The notes beneath the pieces were generated by a model, which was not told where the DNA came from, made no database searches, and worked only from the letters and a program-made list of their open reading frames with translations. Below are positions 9,646 to 18,427 of a stretch of DNA of 64,000 nt, one piece after another. Both the position numbers and the translations under genes were made by a program. The DNA is from Paenibacillus turicensis. Its GTDB lineage: Bacteria > Bacillota > Bacilli > Paenibacillales > Paenibacillaceae. Numbering within the stretch: the first letter of the stretch is position 1; the number at the start of each line of letters is the position of its first letter. The stretch spans positions 186,001 through 250,000 of the forward strand of contig NZ_JAGGKG010000003.1 in assembly GCF_017873435.1 (NCBI RefSeq), read 5' to 3'.

Positions 9646-10890
9646 TTGAGCAGCAATGATATCATTGTTAGTTTGGACATCGGTACATCCAAGGTTCGTG
9701 CTATTATTGGGGAAATTAATAATGGATCCTTTAATATTATTGGGGTTGGATCTGCTGACTCGGAAGGTATTCGTAAAGGTGCGATTGTAGATATTGACCA
9801 GACAGTTCAATCCATTCGAAATGCTGTGGATCATGCTGAACGTATGGTAGATATTCAAATATCGGAAGTATACGTCGGCATATCGGGGAATCACATTGGA
9901 CTACAGACGAGCCATGGAGTTGTAGCTGTCCAAAATGAAGATCGTGAAATAGGCGAAGACGATATTGAACGAGTTTTAAAGGCAGCAGAAGTAATTGCTC
10001 TTCCTCCTGAACGTGAAATCATCGATATTGTAGCAAAACAATATATAGTTGATGGTCTAGAAGGAATTCAAGATCCAAGAGGAATGATAGGTGTTCGTCT
10101 TGAGGTTGAGGCAACGATTATTACTGGAGCAAAAACAGCAGTACATAATCTGCTTCGTTGCGTTGAGAAAGCAGGCTTAAAGGTAGCTGATTTAATTGTA
10201 TTGTCTCTTGGGTCAGGACAGCTTGCTCTTTCCAAGGATGAGAAAACGATGGGCGCTGCATTAGTTGACATTGGTGCAGGTTCTACAACAATCGCAGTGT
10301 TCGAAAGCGGCACAATCGTTGCGACATCTACGCTTCCGATAGGGGGAGAATTTATAACCAATGATATTGCTTATGGGCTGCGGACGTTGCCTGATCAAGC
10401 AGAAAAGGTAAAGCTGAAATATGGCTGTGCTTCCATTGAAGATTCAGCACCTGATGTTACTTTTAAAGTGACTAGAATTGGTAGTAATGTAGATAAGGAA
10501 TTTTCACAAGAAGATTTGTCATCTATTATTGAACCAAGGGTACAGGAAATATTCCAGCTTATCTATCAAGAATTAAAAAGACTAGGATATAATGAACTGC
10601 CTGGAGGCTATATTTTAACAGGTGGCACCGTGTCTATGCCAGGACTTTTAAAAATTGCACAAGAGGAATTAGCATCTTCTGTAAGAATTGCTGTTCCTGA
10701 TTATATCGGTGTGCGTGATCCTGGGTTTGCAGGTGGAGTTGGCATCCTATATCAAGTGATTAGAGATGTGACACTTCGCAATGCTGCACCTAAAAAGTCT
10801 ACCAATCGCAAGGCGGCTCCGCCTACTGAAAGCTCACGCAAATCAGGATTAGTAGATAGATTGAAAAATTTATTTAAGGAATTTATATAA
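9646..10890 (+). CDS. ftsA: FtsA, actin-like Z-ring membrane anchor
   Basis: Actin-family ATPase that tethers FtsZ to the membrane. The phosphate-1 motif SLDIGTSKVRAI is at the N-terminus, the 1C subdomain follows, then DIGAGSTTIAVF (phosphate-2) and ILTGGTVSMPG (adenosine). The C-terminus ends in an amphipathic helix (LVDRLKNLFKEFI) after a linker, the expected membrane-targeting sequence. The TTG start at 9646 is set by AGGAGGTG 8 nt upstream. The 242-bp leader before it is AT-rich and may hold its own promoter. Confidence 0.97.
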   Translation: MSSNDIIVSLDIGTSKVRAIIGEINNGSFNIIGVGSADSEGIRKGAIVDIDQTVQSIRNAVDHAERMVDIQISEVYVGISGNHIGLQTSHGVVAVQNEDREIGEDDIERVLKAAEVIALPPEREIIDIVAKQYIVDGLEGIQDPRGMIGVRLEVEATIITGAKTAVHNLLRCVEKAGLKVADLIVLSLGSGQLALSKDEKTMGAALVDIGAGSTTIAVFESGTIVATSTLPIGGEFITNDIAYGLRTLPDQAEKVKLKYGCASIEDSAPDVTFKVTRIGSNVDKEFSQEDLSSIIEPRVQEIFQLIYQELKRLGYNELPGGYILTGGTVSMPGLLKIAQEELASSVRIAVPDYIGVRDPGFAGGVGILYQVIRDVTLRNAAPKKSTNRKAAPPTESSRKSGLVDRLKNLFKEFI

Positions 10891-10951
10891 ACTTTTTAGG
10901 TTAATGAATGGACAAGCCATCCATGCATAATTAAGGGGGAGATGGAACAGT

Positions 10952-12067
10952 ATGTTGGAGTTTGATTTTGAGATGGAGAGCTTGGCTCAAATTAAAGTAA
11001 TTGGTGTAGGTGGCGGCGGTAGTAACGCTGTGAACCGTATGATTGAAAATGGAGTGCAGAGTGTTGAATTTATTACAGTAAATACAGATGCTCAAGCGCT
11101 ACATTTAGCTAAATCCGAGCATAAGCTCCAAATTGGAGACAAATTAACTCGTGGTTTGGGTGCAGGTGCAAATCCTGACGTAGGTAAAAAAGCGGCTGAA
11201 GAATCTCGTGATTTAATAGCGAGTACCCTTAAAGGCGCAGATATGGTTTTTGTTACGGCTGGAATGGGTGGTGGAACAGGAACAGGTGCAGCGCCAGTTA
11301 TTGCGGAAATTGCGCGTGAATGTGGTGCTTTAACCGTTGGTGTTGTTACACGTCCCTTTACATTTGAAGGTCGTAAGCGTTCTAATCAAGCAGAGCTTGG
11401 TATTGAAGGCCTCAAAGAAAAGGTGGATACCTTAATTGTAATCCCTAACGATCGTTTGTTAGAGATTGTTGATAAGAAAACTCCTATGGTAGAGGCATTC
11501 CGTGAGGCGGATAATGTATTACGTCAAGCCGTTCAAGGTATTTCTGATTTAATCCAGGTTCCCGGTTTAATTAACCTTGACTTTGCCGATGTAAAAACAA
11601 TTATGACAGAGCGTGGCTCAGCCCTAATGGGAATAGGCGAAGCTTCTGGTGAGAATCGTGCCGCAGAAGCAGCACGTAAAGCAATTATGAGTCCGTTACT
11701 TGAAACTTCGATTGAAGGTGCACGTGGCGTTATTATGAATATTACAGGTGGGTCTAACCTATCTCTATATGAAGTAAACGAAGCAGCAGAAATTGTCATT
11801 GAAGCTTCTGATCCAGAAGTAAATATGATTTTTGGTGCAATTATTGATGAAAACATGAAGGAAGATATCAAAGTCACTGTGATTGCAACTGGCTTTGAAC
11901 ATAAGCCTGCTGTTGCTCCAAGTCGTAAACCAGCTAGTAATCCAGTAGCTACACCTGAGCAACGTCAGCAATCCTCACTAAGACCATTTGGAAACCATAA
12001 TACAAATAGCGATCAGCTTGATATTCCAACTTTCCTCCGTAATCGCTCACGCAACAATAACGAATAA
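10952..12067 (+). CDS. ftsZ: FtsZ, tubulin-like division GTPase
   Basis: Polymerises at mid-cell into the Z ring. The tubulin signature [10 protein letters not shown] is at about residues 106-115, the T7 loop [11 protein letters not shown] follows, and a Pro/Ser/Gln-rich linker leads to the conserved C-terminal peptide DIPTFLRNR that binds FtsA and SepF. At 371 aa it has normal length. It starts 61 nt after ftsA behind AGGGGGAGA. A good terminator at 12090-12126 ends the division operon. Confidence 0.99.
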   Translation: MLEFDFEMESLAQIKVIGVGGGGSNAVNRMIENGVQSVEFITVNTDAQALHLAKSEHKLQIGDKLTRGLGAGANPDVGKKAAEESRDLIASTLKGADMVFVTAGMGGGTGTGAAPVIAEIARECGALTVGVVTRPFTFEGRKRSNQAELGIEGLKEKVDTLIVIPNDRLLEIVDKKTPMVEAFREADNVLRQAVQGISDLIQVPGLINLDFADVKTIMTERGSALMGIGEASGENRAAEAARKAIMSPLLETSIEGARGVIMNITGGSNLSLYEVNEAAEIVIEASDPEVNMIFGAIIDENMKEDIKVTVIATGFEHKPAVAPSRKPASNPVATPEQRQQSSLRPFGNHNTNSDQLDIPTFLRNRSRNNNE

Positions 12068-12089
12068 TTCTTTTCATTCTCCTCTCTTA

Positions 12090-12126
12090 AAATCTCCAGT
12101 CCATCATGGACTTGGAGATTTTTTTC
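12090..12126 (+). terminator. Rho-independent terminator after ftsZ
   Basis: AAATCTCCAGTCC (12090-12102) pairs with GGACTTGGAGATTT (12108-12121) with one bulged T; a run of T's ending TTTTTCTT follows. It separates the division operon from the spoIIG locus. Confidence 0.85.
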
Positions 12127-12148
12127 TTGTCTTCTTTTTTAGCTTTCC

Positions 12149-12215
12149 TCGACAAAATTAGTGAATAATGTTCATTCAATTTTAGACAGACTTTACATTC
12201 TGTCCTCTATATACT
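12149..12215 (+). promoter_or_regulatory. Candidate Spo0A-activated spoIIG promoter
   Basis: TAGACA (12183-12188) and TATACT (12210-12215) are separated by 21 bp, longer than the 17 bp of ordinary sigma-A promoters. The known B. subtilis spoIIG promoter also has an over-long spacer and needs Spo0A~P. Upstream, TTTGTCGA on the minus strand (12149-12156) is a 6/7 match to the 0A box TGTCGAA. The function is inferred from this likeness and the gene order. Confidence 0.55.
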
Positions 12216-12274
12216 GGTAATAGTCTATTGAAATGAAGAGCTTGATTTATCCTTGTAGGATTTAGGTGATAGGA

Positions 12275-13210
12275 TTGATTGTTTATATTGATCTTATTTT
12301 TTTCGTGAATCTATTGATTGACGCTAGTCTTCTGTTAACAACCGCATGGCTAAGGAAGCTTTCATTTAAATGGTGGCGTATTATTTTTTCTGCCTCAATT
12401 GGTGCCATGTATGTCTTGATGATGTTTTTACCAGCATTGTCGTTTATGTTTACATTTTTAGTAAAGTTTTTATTTTCGGTTGTGATGTTATGGACCGCCT
12501 TCGGATTCCCAAGTCTTCAAGCCTATTCACGTAATTTAGGTGCGTTTTACATCGTGAATTTTGTAGCAGCAGGAGGGATTTTAGGGTTCCATTATATGCT
12601 ACAGGATGCTGGAGAGGTATGGAATGGAATATGGTACATGGCCTCTGGTGGAATGACATTTACATTAAGCATAAGCATGGTTTTTATTTTAGTTTCTTTT
12701 GGTATTGTCCTTTTTTGGTTTAGATCGATGATGAACAATAGAAAAAATGTGGAACGAGTGGCTGCATCTCTAGCGGAGGTTGAAGTCCAAATCGAAGGGA
12801 TCAAGGTAGCGTGTATAGGTCTAATAGATACAGGGAATCAGCTCACAGATCCTTTATCAAGACTTCCGGTGATGGTGATGGAAGCAAATATGTGGAGTGA
12901 CTTCCTCCCAGATAGCTGGAAGGGTAAGCTTGGTGGAGAGCATGCGGACAACCTTATTATGGAGTGGATGGAGGTGGAGTCTTTTTCGTGGAGAGACCGG
13001 TTACGACTTGTCCCTTATCGTGGCTTCAATCGCGGGACACAATTTATGATTGCGATAAAGCCAGATCAATGTGTAATACAGGTGGGTGAGCAGCAGATTG
13101 TTTCTACAAAGGTACTTATTGGTTTGGATGGGGGAACGTTATCCTCTGAGGGAAAATACCAAGCTATTATTCATCCATCATTAACTGAGGTGGAAGTGAC
13201 TGATCATTAA
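12275..13210 (+). CDS. spoIIGA: SpoIIGA, membrane aspartic protease that processes pro-sigma-E
   Basis: Septal-membrane protease that removes the sigma-E prosequence after a signal from SpoIIR. There are five hydrophobic segments in about the first 150 residues, then a soluble domain with the aspartic-protease motif LIDTGNQLTDP (Asp near residue 185, as in B. subtilis). At 311 aa the length matches. A GTG at 12266 is in frame, but TTG 12275 sits 5 nt after AGGTGA and gives an N-terminus (IVYIDLIFFVN) that aligns with the start of the B. subtilis protein. It lies directly upstream of sigE. Confidence 0.93.
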   Translation: MIVYIDLIFFVNLLIDASLLLTTAWLRKLSFKWWRIIFSASIGAMYVLMMFLPALSFMFTFLVKFLFSVVMLWTAFGFPSLQAYSRNLGAFYIVNFVAAGGILGFHYMLQDAGEVWNGIWYMASGGMTFTLSISMVFILVSFGIVLFWFRSMMNNRKNVERVAASLAEVEVQIEGIKVACIGLIDTGNQLTDPLSRLPVMVMEANMWSDFLPDSWKGKLGGEHADNLIMEWMEVESFSWRDRLRLVPYRGFNRGTQFMIAIKPDQCVIQVGEQQIVSTKVLIGLDGGTLSSEGKYQAIIHPSLTEVEVTDH

Positions 13211-13277
13211 TCATTGGTTATTTAAATTATTTAGAAGTGATTAAAAAGACACAAATGTAAATAGGAGGAAAGCAAAG

Positions 13278-14000
13278 ATGCTAGTAAAGTGGAAGCTGAT
13301 GCTGCAATTGCAGTACTACCGATTTTTATTTTTGTTTGGTTTGAAAAGTGAAGAGATTTATTATATTGGTGGTAGTGAGGCATTGCCCCCTCCACTAACA
13401 AGAGAAGAGGAGGAATACTTGCTTACTAAGCTCTCCTCTGGTGATGCTGCGATACGTTCGATGCTTATTGAACGTAATTTAAGGCTAGTTGTTTATATTG
13501 CTCGAAAGTTTGAGAATACAGGGATTAATATTGAGGACTTGGTATCTATTGGTGCTATTGGTTTAATCAAAGCGGTAAATACATTTGATCCTGAGAAAAA
13601 AATTAAGTTAGCGACGTATGCATCACGTTGTATTGAAAATGAAATTTTAATGTATTTACGACGCAACAGCAAAATTAGAACAGAGGTTTCCTTTGATGAA
13701 CCATTAAATATAGATTGGGATGGCAATGAACTGCTTTTGTCCGATGTGCTTGGGACAGAAAATGATACAATATACCGCAACATTGAAGAACAGGTTGACC
13801 GTAGATTACTGCATAAAGCATTAGATAAGCTTAGTGATCGCGAGCGATTAATTATGGAGCTCAGATTTGGACTTGTTGATGGAGATGAAAAAACACAAAA
13901 GGATGTTGCTGATCTTTTAGGTATTTCTCAATCTTATATTTCAAGGCTAGAGAAGCGTATAATTAAGCGTCTGCGTAAGGAATTTAACAAAATGGTGTAG
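13278..14000 (+). CDS. sigE: Pro-sigma-E, early mother-cell sigma factor
   Basis: RNA polymerase sigma-70 family factor driving early mother-cell transcription. It is 240 aa, with a hydrophobic/basic prosequence of about 27 residues ending before [15 protein letters not shown], the conserved processing region. Region 2 ([20 protein letters not shown]), region 2.4 ([16 protein letters not shown]) and the region 4.2 helix-turn-helix ([18 protein letters not shown]) are near-identical to known sigma-E. AGGAGG precedes the ATG. Confidence 0.98.
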   Translation: MLVKWKLMLQLQYYRFLFLFGLKSEEIYYIGGSEALPPPLTREEEEYLLTKLSSGDAAIRSMLIERNLRLVVYIARKFENTGINIEDLVSIGAIGLIKAVNTFDPEKKIKLATYASRCIENEILMYLRRNSKIRTEVSFDEPLNIDWDGNELLLSDVLGTENDTIYRNIEEQVDRRLLHKALDKLSDRERLIMELRFGLVDGDEKTQKDVADLLGISQSYISRLEKRIIKRLRKEFNKMV

Positions 14001-14105
14001 CTCATTGACCCATTTTCTTTAATGAAATTCATTATGAACAGGAATAAAAATACAGCCCAAGGAGATAATGATCATTAATGTTTCACCTTGGGAGGTAAAG
14101 ACACG

Positions 14106-14885
14106 ATGACACGTAATAAAGTCGAAATTTGTGGTGTGGATACAGCGAAGTTGCCTGTACTAACCAATGTAGAAATGCGGGAATTGTTTCATTCCCTACA
14201 AGAACACAATGTAAGGTCAGCGAGAGAAAAACTGGTAAATGGTAACCTTAGACTGGTACTAAGTGTAATCCAACGTTTCAATAATCGAGGGGAATATGTA
14301 GATGATCTGTTCCAGGTTGGCTGCATTGGACTCATGAAGGCGATCGACAATTTTGATTTATCGCAAAATGTGAAGTTTTCAACCTACGCAGTGCCTATGA
14401 TTATTGGGGAGATTCGCCGATATTTGCGGGATAACAATCCAATCCGTGTTTCGCGAAGCCTTAGAGATATCGCCTATAAGGCACTCCAAATGAGAGACAA
14501 TCTGACGAACAAAAATTCAAGGGAACCAACAATTTTAGAAATTGCACAAGCGTTAGATATTCCGAAGGAAGATGTCGTGTTTGCACTCGATGCTATTCAA
14601 GATCCGGTATCCTTATTTGAACCCATTTACCATGACGGAGGCGACCCGATATATGTGATGGATCAAATTGGGGATGAGAAAAATAAAGATGTGTCCTGGA
14701 TCGAGGAGATCGCTTTAAAAGAAGCGATGCAACGCTTGGGTGGACGTGAAAAAATGATATTATCTATGCGTTTTTTTGAAGGGAAAACACAAATGGAGGT
14801 GGCCGACGAAATAGGGATTTCTCAGGCACAGGTATCAAGGCTAGAGAAATCGGCAATTACGCAAATGCAAAAGCATGTAAAATAG
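14106..14885 (+). CDS. sigG: Sigma-G, late forespore sigma factor
   Basis: Directs late forespore transcription. The N-terminus TRNKVEICGVDTAKLPVL is the family hallmark; region 2 (GCIGLMKAIDNFDLSQNVKF) and region 4 (VADEIGISQAQVSRLEK) follow, 259 aa in all. A TTG at 14088 is in frame, but it overlaps the ribosome site GGGAGG (14090-14095); ATG 14106 matches the known N-terminus. A repeat element begins 17 nt after the stop and separates the gene from its likely terminator at 15176-15226. Confidence 0.98.
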   Translation: MTRNKVEICGVDTAKLPVLTNVEMRELFHSLQEHNVRSAREKLVNGNLRLVLSVIQRFNNRGEYVDDLFQVGCIGLMKAIDNFDLSQNVKFSTYAVPMIIGEIRRYLRDNNPIRVSRSLRDIAYKALQMRDNLTNKNSREPTILEIAQALDIPKEDVVFALDAIQDPVSLFEPIYHDGGDPIYVMDQIGDEKNKDVSWIEEIALKEAMQRLGGREKMILSMRFFEGKTQMEVADEIGISQAQVSRLEKSAITQMQKHVK

Positions 14886-14902
14886 AGAAGGAAAGCTAAA
14901 GC

Positions 14903-15162
14903 GGCTCAACAAAATGGACAGTGCTTGACAAAAATATGCGAAGAGGAGGTTACGATGCAGAGAGTGGCTTCAACCGCTGTTAAGGTCTCATTTTTCTTTT
15001 ATAATGTATATTTTAAGTGAAGAAAATGTGACCTTAAAGTGATTATGCTTTCGAAGTATCTTTCTTCCAGAAAGATTGTAACACTACCTCTTTTCCACCA
15101 TCTCCCTGCCCCTTCGCGAAAGTAAGCTTATTGTCAATTACTATATATTTTAAGGTTGAGCC
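14903..15162 (+). repeat. Structured dispersed repeat, copy A (MITE-like)
   Basis: 260-bp non-coding element bounded by GGCTCAAC (14903) and GTTGAGCC (ending 15162); the inverted similarity extends about 25 bp inward. The 10-bp word GAAAGCTAAA lies on both sides (14891-14900 and 15165-15174), each 2 bp from the end, as expected for a target-site duplication. The core has the family outer stem (CAGAGAGTGG 14958-14967 with CCATCTCCCTG 15098-15108) and a 15-bp inner stem (14980-14994 with 15023-15037, one mismatch). It is the most diverged copy and carries extra sequence in the 3' arm. No ORF was seen. Confidence 0.75.
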
Positions 15163-15175
15163 GTGAAAGCTAAAT

Positions 15176-15226
15176 AAGTCCTTAAATGTCTGGAAATAAT
15201 TTTCGCAGATGTTTGAGGACTTTTTT
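15176..15226 (+). terminator. Terminator of the sigG transcript
   Basis: AAGTCCTTAAATGTCTG (15177-15193) pairs, with a few G-U wobbles, with CAGATGTTTGAGGACTT; six T's follow (15221-15226). It is separated from sigG by repeat copy A and has copy B immediately after its T-run, suggesting that both elements landed beside this terminator. Confidence 0.8.
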
Positions 15227-15229
15227 ATT

Positions 15230-15341
15230 GGCTCAATCTTGAAATCAGTGCTTGACCGCTACCCCAAACTAGCGAAGAGACAGAGAGATTCTGAAGGTTC
15301 TTAAAATCTATTTCCATCCATAAATATACTTCAATAAAAAG
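15230..15341 (-). repeat. Dispersed repeat, fragment B1
   Basis: Starts with the family terminal sequence GGCTCAATCTTGAAAT 3 nt after the sigG terminator T-run. It runs inward through CAGTGCTTGACCGCTA and AGCGAAGAGACAGAGAG, matching the 3' end of copy C in reverse orientation, and then loses similarity before a second end-like sequence at 15342. It reads as a decayed or interrupted element end. Confidence 0.6.
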
Positions 15342-15619
15342 GGCTCCAATTAGAAATTAGTGGTGGAGAGGAAGCAAAAATAGCGAAGGGGTAGAGGGAT
15401 GGTGGAGAAGTGAACACGTCCGCCTTTACAGACTGTTTTTCAACCGATAAAAATGTAATACAAGAAAATCAGGCTGTAACAGGGGTCGAAGCCACCCTCT
15501 GCACCGTAGCTGCTTTCCTCAGAAGTTAACAACCACTAATTTTTGTTTTAAGCCATTAAAAGGAATATGATAGCTACCAGCCTCCAGTCGTTGTCAAGTA
15601 CTGATTTATAAATAGAGCC
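15342..15619 (-). repeat. Dispersed repeat, copy B2 (near-identical core to copy C)
   Basis: 278 bp from GGCTCCAATTAGAAATTAGT (15342) to AAATAGAGCC (15619). Its reverse complement matches copy C (33770-34081) over almost its whole length, with a core of about 150 bp nearly identical; copy C has about 34 bp extra near one end. Inner stem TTACAGACTG (15426-15435) pairs with CAGGCTGTAA (15470-15479), and the outer stem GAGGGATGG/CCACCCTC is present. Together with B1 the whole 15230-15619 tract also has inverted ends, so nesting is possible. No ORF. Confidence 0.75.
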
Positions 15620-15674
15620 TATTATAAAGGGAATTTGAGCGGATGACCCAATCGTTAATTATTTTCCGTTTTGT

Positions 15675-15688
15675 CTCATATATATGAG
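15675..15688 (+). promoter_or_regulatory. Perfect 14-bp palindrome upstream of ylmC
   Basis: CTCATATATATGAG reads identically on both strands, 46 bp before the ylmC start. It may be an operator or a promoter -10 region (CATATATATG resembles a sigma-E -10), but no convincing -35 is seen. Confidence 0.3.
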
Positions 15689-15733
15689 TGAATAACCTAT
15701 TGCAAAGTAAGCATATAAAGGTGGGGTACTCTA

Positions 15734-16066
15734 ATGACAGATCGTGTGGTGAGGGCAAGTATGAAAATTTCTGATTTTCAAACGAAGGATGTTATCAATG
15801 TCGTTGATGGTAAGCGCTTAGGACATATTAGTGACCTAGAACTGGATTTAAGACAAGGTATTATCGAAGCGATTGTTGTACCAATAAATAATAAGTTTAT
15901 GGGCTTGTTTGGTAGTGGAAGTGACATGATTATTCCTTGGAAAAATATAGTGAAAATTGGTTCGGATGTTGTATTAGTTCGTATGGATGAATTGACCCAA
16001 GTACAACCACAGCAATATGATAAAACAGTATATATAGATCGGGATGGACGAGCAACAAAAGGTTAG
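15734..16066 (+). CDS. ylmC: YlmC/YmxH-family PRC-barrel protein
   Basis: Small cytoplasmic protein (110 aa) with a PRC-barrel fold indicated by DVINVVDGKRLGHISDLELD and IPWKNIVKIGSDVVLV. The molecular function of the family is not established; it is widely conserved in spore-formers just upstream of pgeF/ylmD, as here. AAGGTGGGG precedes the ATG. A second in-frame ATG at 15761 is possible. Confidence 0.85.
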   Translation: MTDRVVRASMKISDFQTKDVINVVDGKRLGHISDLELDLRQGIIEAIVVPINNKFMGLFGSGSDMIIPWKNIVKIGSDVVLVRMDELTQVQPQQYDKTVYIDRDGRATKG

Positions 16067-16142
16067 ATAGCGCAGTAGAGTGTGTTTTATGATAAACTGT
16101 AACATATATTATTTTCAGAAGATGGCTTAAAGGGGTGGGGAA

Positions 16143-16994
16143 GTGGAACCATTTGTTAGAAAATATGAAGAGAATACTCCAGCACTTTATTTTCTTAAGA
16201 AATGGATGGAAGATGAGCCACATTTACAGGTTGGTTTTACAGGCAGACAAGGTGGATGCTCCCATGCTCCTTATTCTAGCTTGAATTTAGCTTATCATGT
16301 CGATGACAACGCAGTAGATGTACTGCAAAATCGAATTACATTAGCAAGGGCAATTGGTTTTGAGCCAAGTACATGGACCTGCGGAGAGCAGGTTCATGGT
16401 ACACAGATTGCAGTTGTAGAGGCCTCAGATGTGGGAAAAGGTTATAGTGACCGAGAGTCTGCTTTTCAAAATACAGATGGGTTGGTAACCAATGTTCCTA
16501 ATATTTTATTAACGTCCTTTTATGCGGATTGCGTACCTCTTTATTTTTTTGATAAAGTGAAGGGAGTTATTGGGCTTGCTCATGCGGGGTGGAAAGGAAC
16601 TGTGGGGCAAATTTCCAAAGTAATGATAACTACAATGACCGAGACCTACGGGTGTGCTCCGCATCATATTTATGCAGCTATAGGTCCTTCTATTGGGGAT
16701 TGCTGTTATGAAGTTGATGAATATGTGATGTCCAGAGTTAGGGAGACATTAGCAGATATTGGTGGAGACATAGACATCAATGTAATTGCTTCACCGTCGT
16801 CTAACGAGGGGAAAAGTATGCTGAACTTGAAAGAACTGAATCGAATGATTATGATAAAAGCAGGAATATTGCCAGAGTTTATCGAATGTACTACATGGTG
16901 TACAAGTTGTCATCCTGATCAATTTTTTTCTTACCGTAAGGAAGAAGGTACAACAGGAAGAATGGCTAGCTGGATTGGTATGAAGGAGAGGTGA
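16143..16994 (+). CDS. pgeF: PgeF/YlmD, peptidoglycan editing factor (DUF152)
   Basis: DUF152 (laccase-like/YfiH) protein. Family members have purine nucleoside phosphorylase/adenosine deaminase activity, and E. coli PgeF removes mis-incorporated L-Ser from wall precursors. Zinc-site residues are visible in CGEQVHGTQI, YADCVPLYF and AHAGWKGT; SCHPDQFFSYR lies near the C-terminus. The start is GTG 16143 behind GGGGTGGGG. The stop overlaps the upstream part of ylmE's leader, so the ylm genes are read together. Confidence 0.92.
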   Translation: MEPFVRKYEENTPALYFLKKWMEDEPHLQVGFTGRQGGCSHAPYSSLNLAYHVDDNAVDVLQNRITLARAIGFEPSTWTCGEQVHGTQIAVVEASDVGKGYSDRESAFQNTDGLVTNVPNILLTSFYADCVPLYFFDKVKGVIGLAHAGWKGTVGQISKVMITTMTETYGCAPHHIYAAIGPSIGDCCYEVDEYVMSRVRETLADIGGDIDINVIASPSSNEGKSMLNLKELNRMIMIKAGILPEFIECTTWCTSCHPDQFFSYRKEEGTTGRMASWIGMKER

Positions 16995-17002
16995 GTCCGC
17001 CC

Positions 17003-17695
17003 TTGTCACTTCAGGATCGGATGAAAGAAGTTAATAACAGAATTGAAGCCGCTTGCGCGCGTAGTGGTCGTAACCGTAATGAGGTTCATATTATAGCAGT
17101 AACAAAATATGTTTCTGTAGAGGCTACACAAGAGGTATTGGATCAAGGATTATTTCATATTGGAGAAAATCGAGCGCAAAATGCTTTGCCTAAAATAGAG
17201 GCGCTTGGAGATACAGCAGTATGGCATTATATTGGACATTTACAAAGTAATAAGGTGAAGGATGTAGTAGGTAAATTTTCTTACATTCACTCTGTTGATC
17301 GCTTATCCTTAGCGAAGGAGATTAATAAAAAAGCAGAAGCGATAGGTGAAAAGGTGAATGTATTTGTACAAGTGAATGTGTCAGGAGAGGCATCGAAGCA
17401 AGGTGTCCAGCCAAGTGAAGCAAAATCTTTGCTGGCAGAAATCAATAAGCTATCCCACCTTAAGGTGATTGGCTTAATGACGATGGCTCCAATTGTGGAC
17501 AAGCCTGAGCAAGCTAGACCTGTATTTCGAGGGCTGAGATTGTTGCGTGATGAATTAAATCTTGAACACGTCACAGATGAACCTATCACAGAGTTATCGA
17601 TGGGAATGTCAGATGATTTTGAAATTGCAATTGAAGAAGGCGCAACTTGGGTAAGATTGGGTACTATTTTAGTGGGGAAAGGGGAGACAATGTAA
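17003..17695 (+). CDS. ylmE: YlmE/YggS-family PLP homeostasis protein
   Basis: Single-domain PLP-binding TIM-barrel protein that regulates vitamin B6 pools. The PLP lysine is in IIAVTKYVS; GENRAQN, WHYIGHLQSNK and LSMGMSDDF are family motifs. A GTG at 16991 overlaps the pgeF stop, but it sits only 2 nt from the ribosome site; TTG 17003 is 7 nt after AGGTGAG and is preferred. It lies in the ylmC-divIVA block. Confidence 0.92.
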   Translation: MSLQDRMKEVNNRIEAACARSGRNRNEVHIIAVTKYVSVEATQEVLDQGLFHIGENRAQNALPKIEALGDTAVWHYIGHLQSNKVKDVVGKFSYIHSVDRLSLAKEINKKAEAIGEKVNVFVQVNVSGEASKQGVQPSEAKSLLAEINKLSHLKVIGLMTMAPIVDKPEQARPVFRGLRLLRDELNLEHVTDEPITELSMGMSDDFEIAIEEGATWVRLGTILVGKGETM

Positions 17696-18144
17696 TGGGA
17701 GTAATGAATCGGTTTATGAGTTTCTTGGGAGTTCAGGAAGAGGAAGAAGTTGTTGAACGCGAAAAGATTAGTGAACCTGATGATACGGAGATTGGACCGC
17801 CAAGCTTTGATGCGCGTAAAAATCAACGTAATAATAATGTTGTGAGTATTCATTCACAAAAAAATGTGAAGGTTATTTTATATGAGCCACGTTCTTATGA
17901 TGAGGCCCAAGAGATTGCTGACCATCTCAGATCACATCGTGCTGTTGTAGTTAATTTACAGCGAGTAAGAAATGATCAGGCGATGCGAATTATCGATTTC
18001 CTTAGTGGTACCATCTATGCACTCAGTGGCAGTATTTCAAAAATTGGTGGAAATATATTTTTATGCACACCAGATACTGTTGAAATCCAAGGCTCAATTA
18101 CAGAGATTTTAGCAGAAGATTCGGATTACAACAAAATGGGGTGA
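17695..18144 (+). CDS. sepF: SepF, FtsZ-bundling membrane anchor
   Basis: Division protein that bundles FtsZ and binds membrane through an N-terminal amphipathic helix. The N-terminus NRFMSFLGVQ fits that helix; a charged linker leads to the globular domain (LYEPRSYDEAQEIADHL, VVNLQRV, FLSGTIYALSG). An upstream in-frame start at 17647 lies inside ylmE. ATG 17695 overlaps the ylmE stop by 1 nt and follows GGGGAG at 8-nt spacing, giving 149 aa. Confidence 0.95.
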   Translation: MGVMNRFMSFLGVQEEEEVVEREKISEPDDTEIGPPSFDARKNQRNNNVVSIHSQKNVKVILYEPRSYDEAQEIADHLRSHRAVVVNLQRVRNDQAMRIIDFLSGTIYALSGSISKIGGNIFLCTPDTVEIQGSITEILAEDSDYNKMG

Positions 18145-18151
18145 AACTAGC

Positions 18152-18427
18152 TTGAATATCCAAACAATTTTAGATTTGGTTTATTGGTTGTCTCAAATTT
18201 ATTTTTATATGATCATGGCCTATGTTTTAATGTCGTGGTTACCTAACGTACGAGAAAGCTTTGTTGGTCAATTACTTGGTAAATTAGTTGAACCTTATTT
18301 AACTCCATTTCGTCGCTTTATTCCACCATTGATGGGTGTTATTGATTTTTCACCAATCGTCGCTATCTTTGTGTTGCAATTAGCTGTATATGGATTACAA
18401 AGTATAATTATCTTTTTGGTATCGTAA
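18152..18427 (+). CDS. ylmG: YlmG/YggT-family membrane protein
   Basis: 91-aa protein with two hydrophobic segments and the family core MSWLPNVRESFVGQLLG and EPYLTPFRRFIPP. The exact role is unknown; homologues are conserved beside sepF and are linked to division or nucleoid/thylakoid placement. TTG start at 18152, 7 nt after GGGGTGA. The stop TAA shares a base with the ylmH ATG. Confidence 0.9.
   Translation: MNIQTILDLVYWLSQIYFYMIMAYVLMSWLPNVRESFVGQLLGKLVEPYLTPFRRFIPPLMGVIDFSPIVAIFVLQLAVYGLQSIIIFLVS

Noticed and set aside
14001-14105. Sigma-F/G promoter upstream of sigG
   Set aside because: GGAATAAAAA resembles a -10 loosely, but the spacing and -35 do not fit well enough to list.
14903-15162. 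Riboswitch or known sRNA explanation for the repeat copies
   Set aside because: The same element occurs 3' of unrelated genes, in both orientations and with inverted ends, which fits a mobile repeat better than a gene-specific regulator.
17287-17853. 188-codon minus-strand ORF over ylmE/sepF
   Set aside because: Antisense to two conserved genes with strong motifs; no independent start signal.
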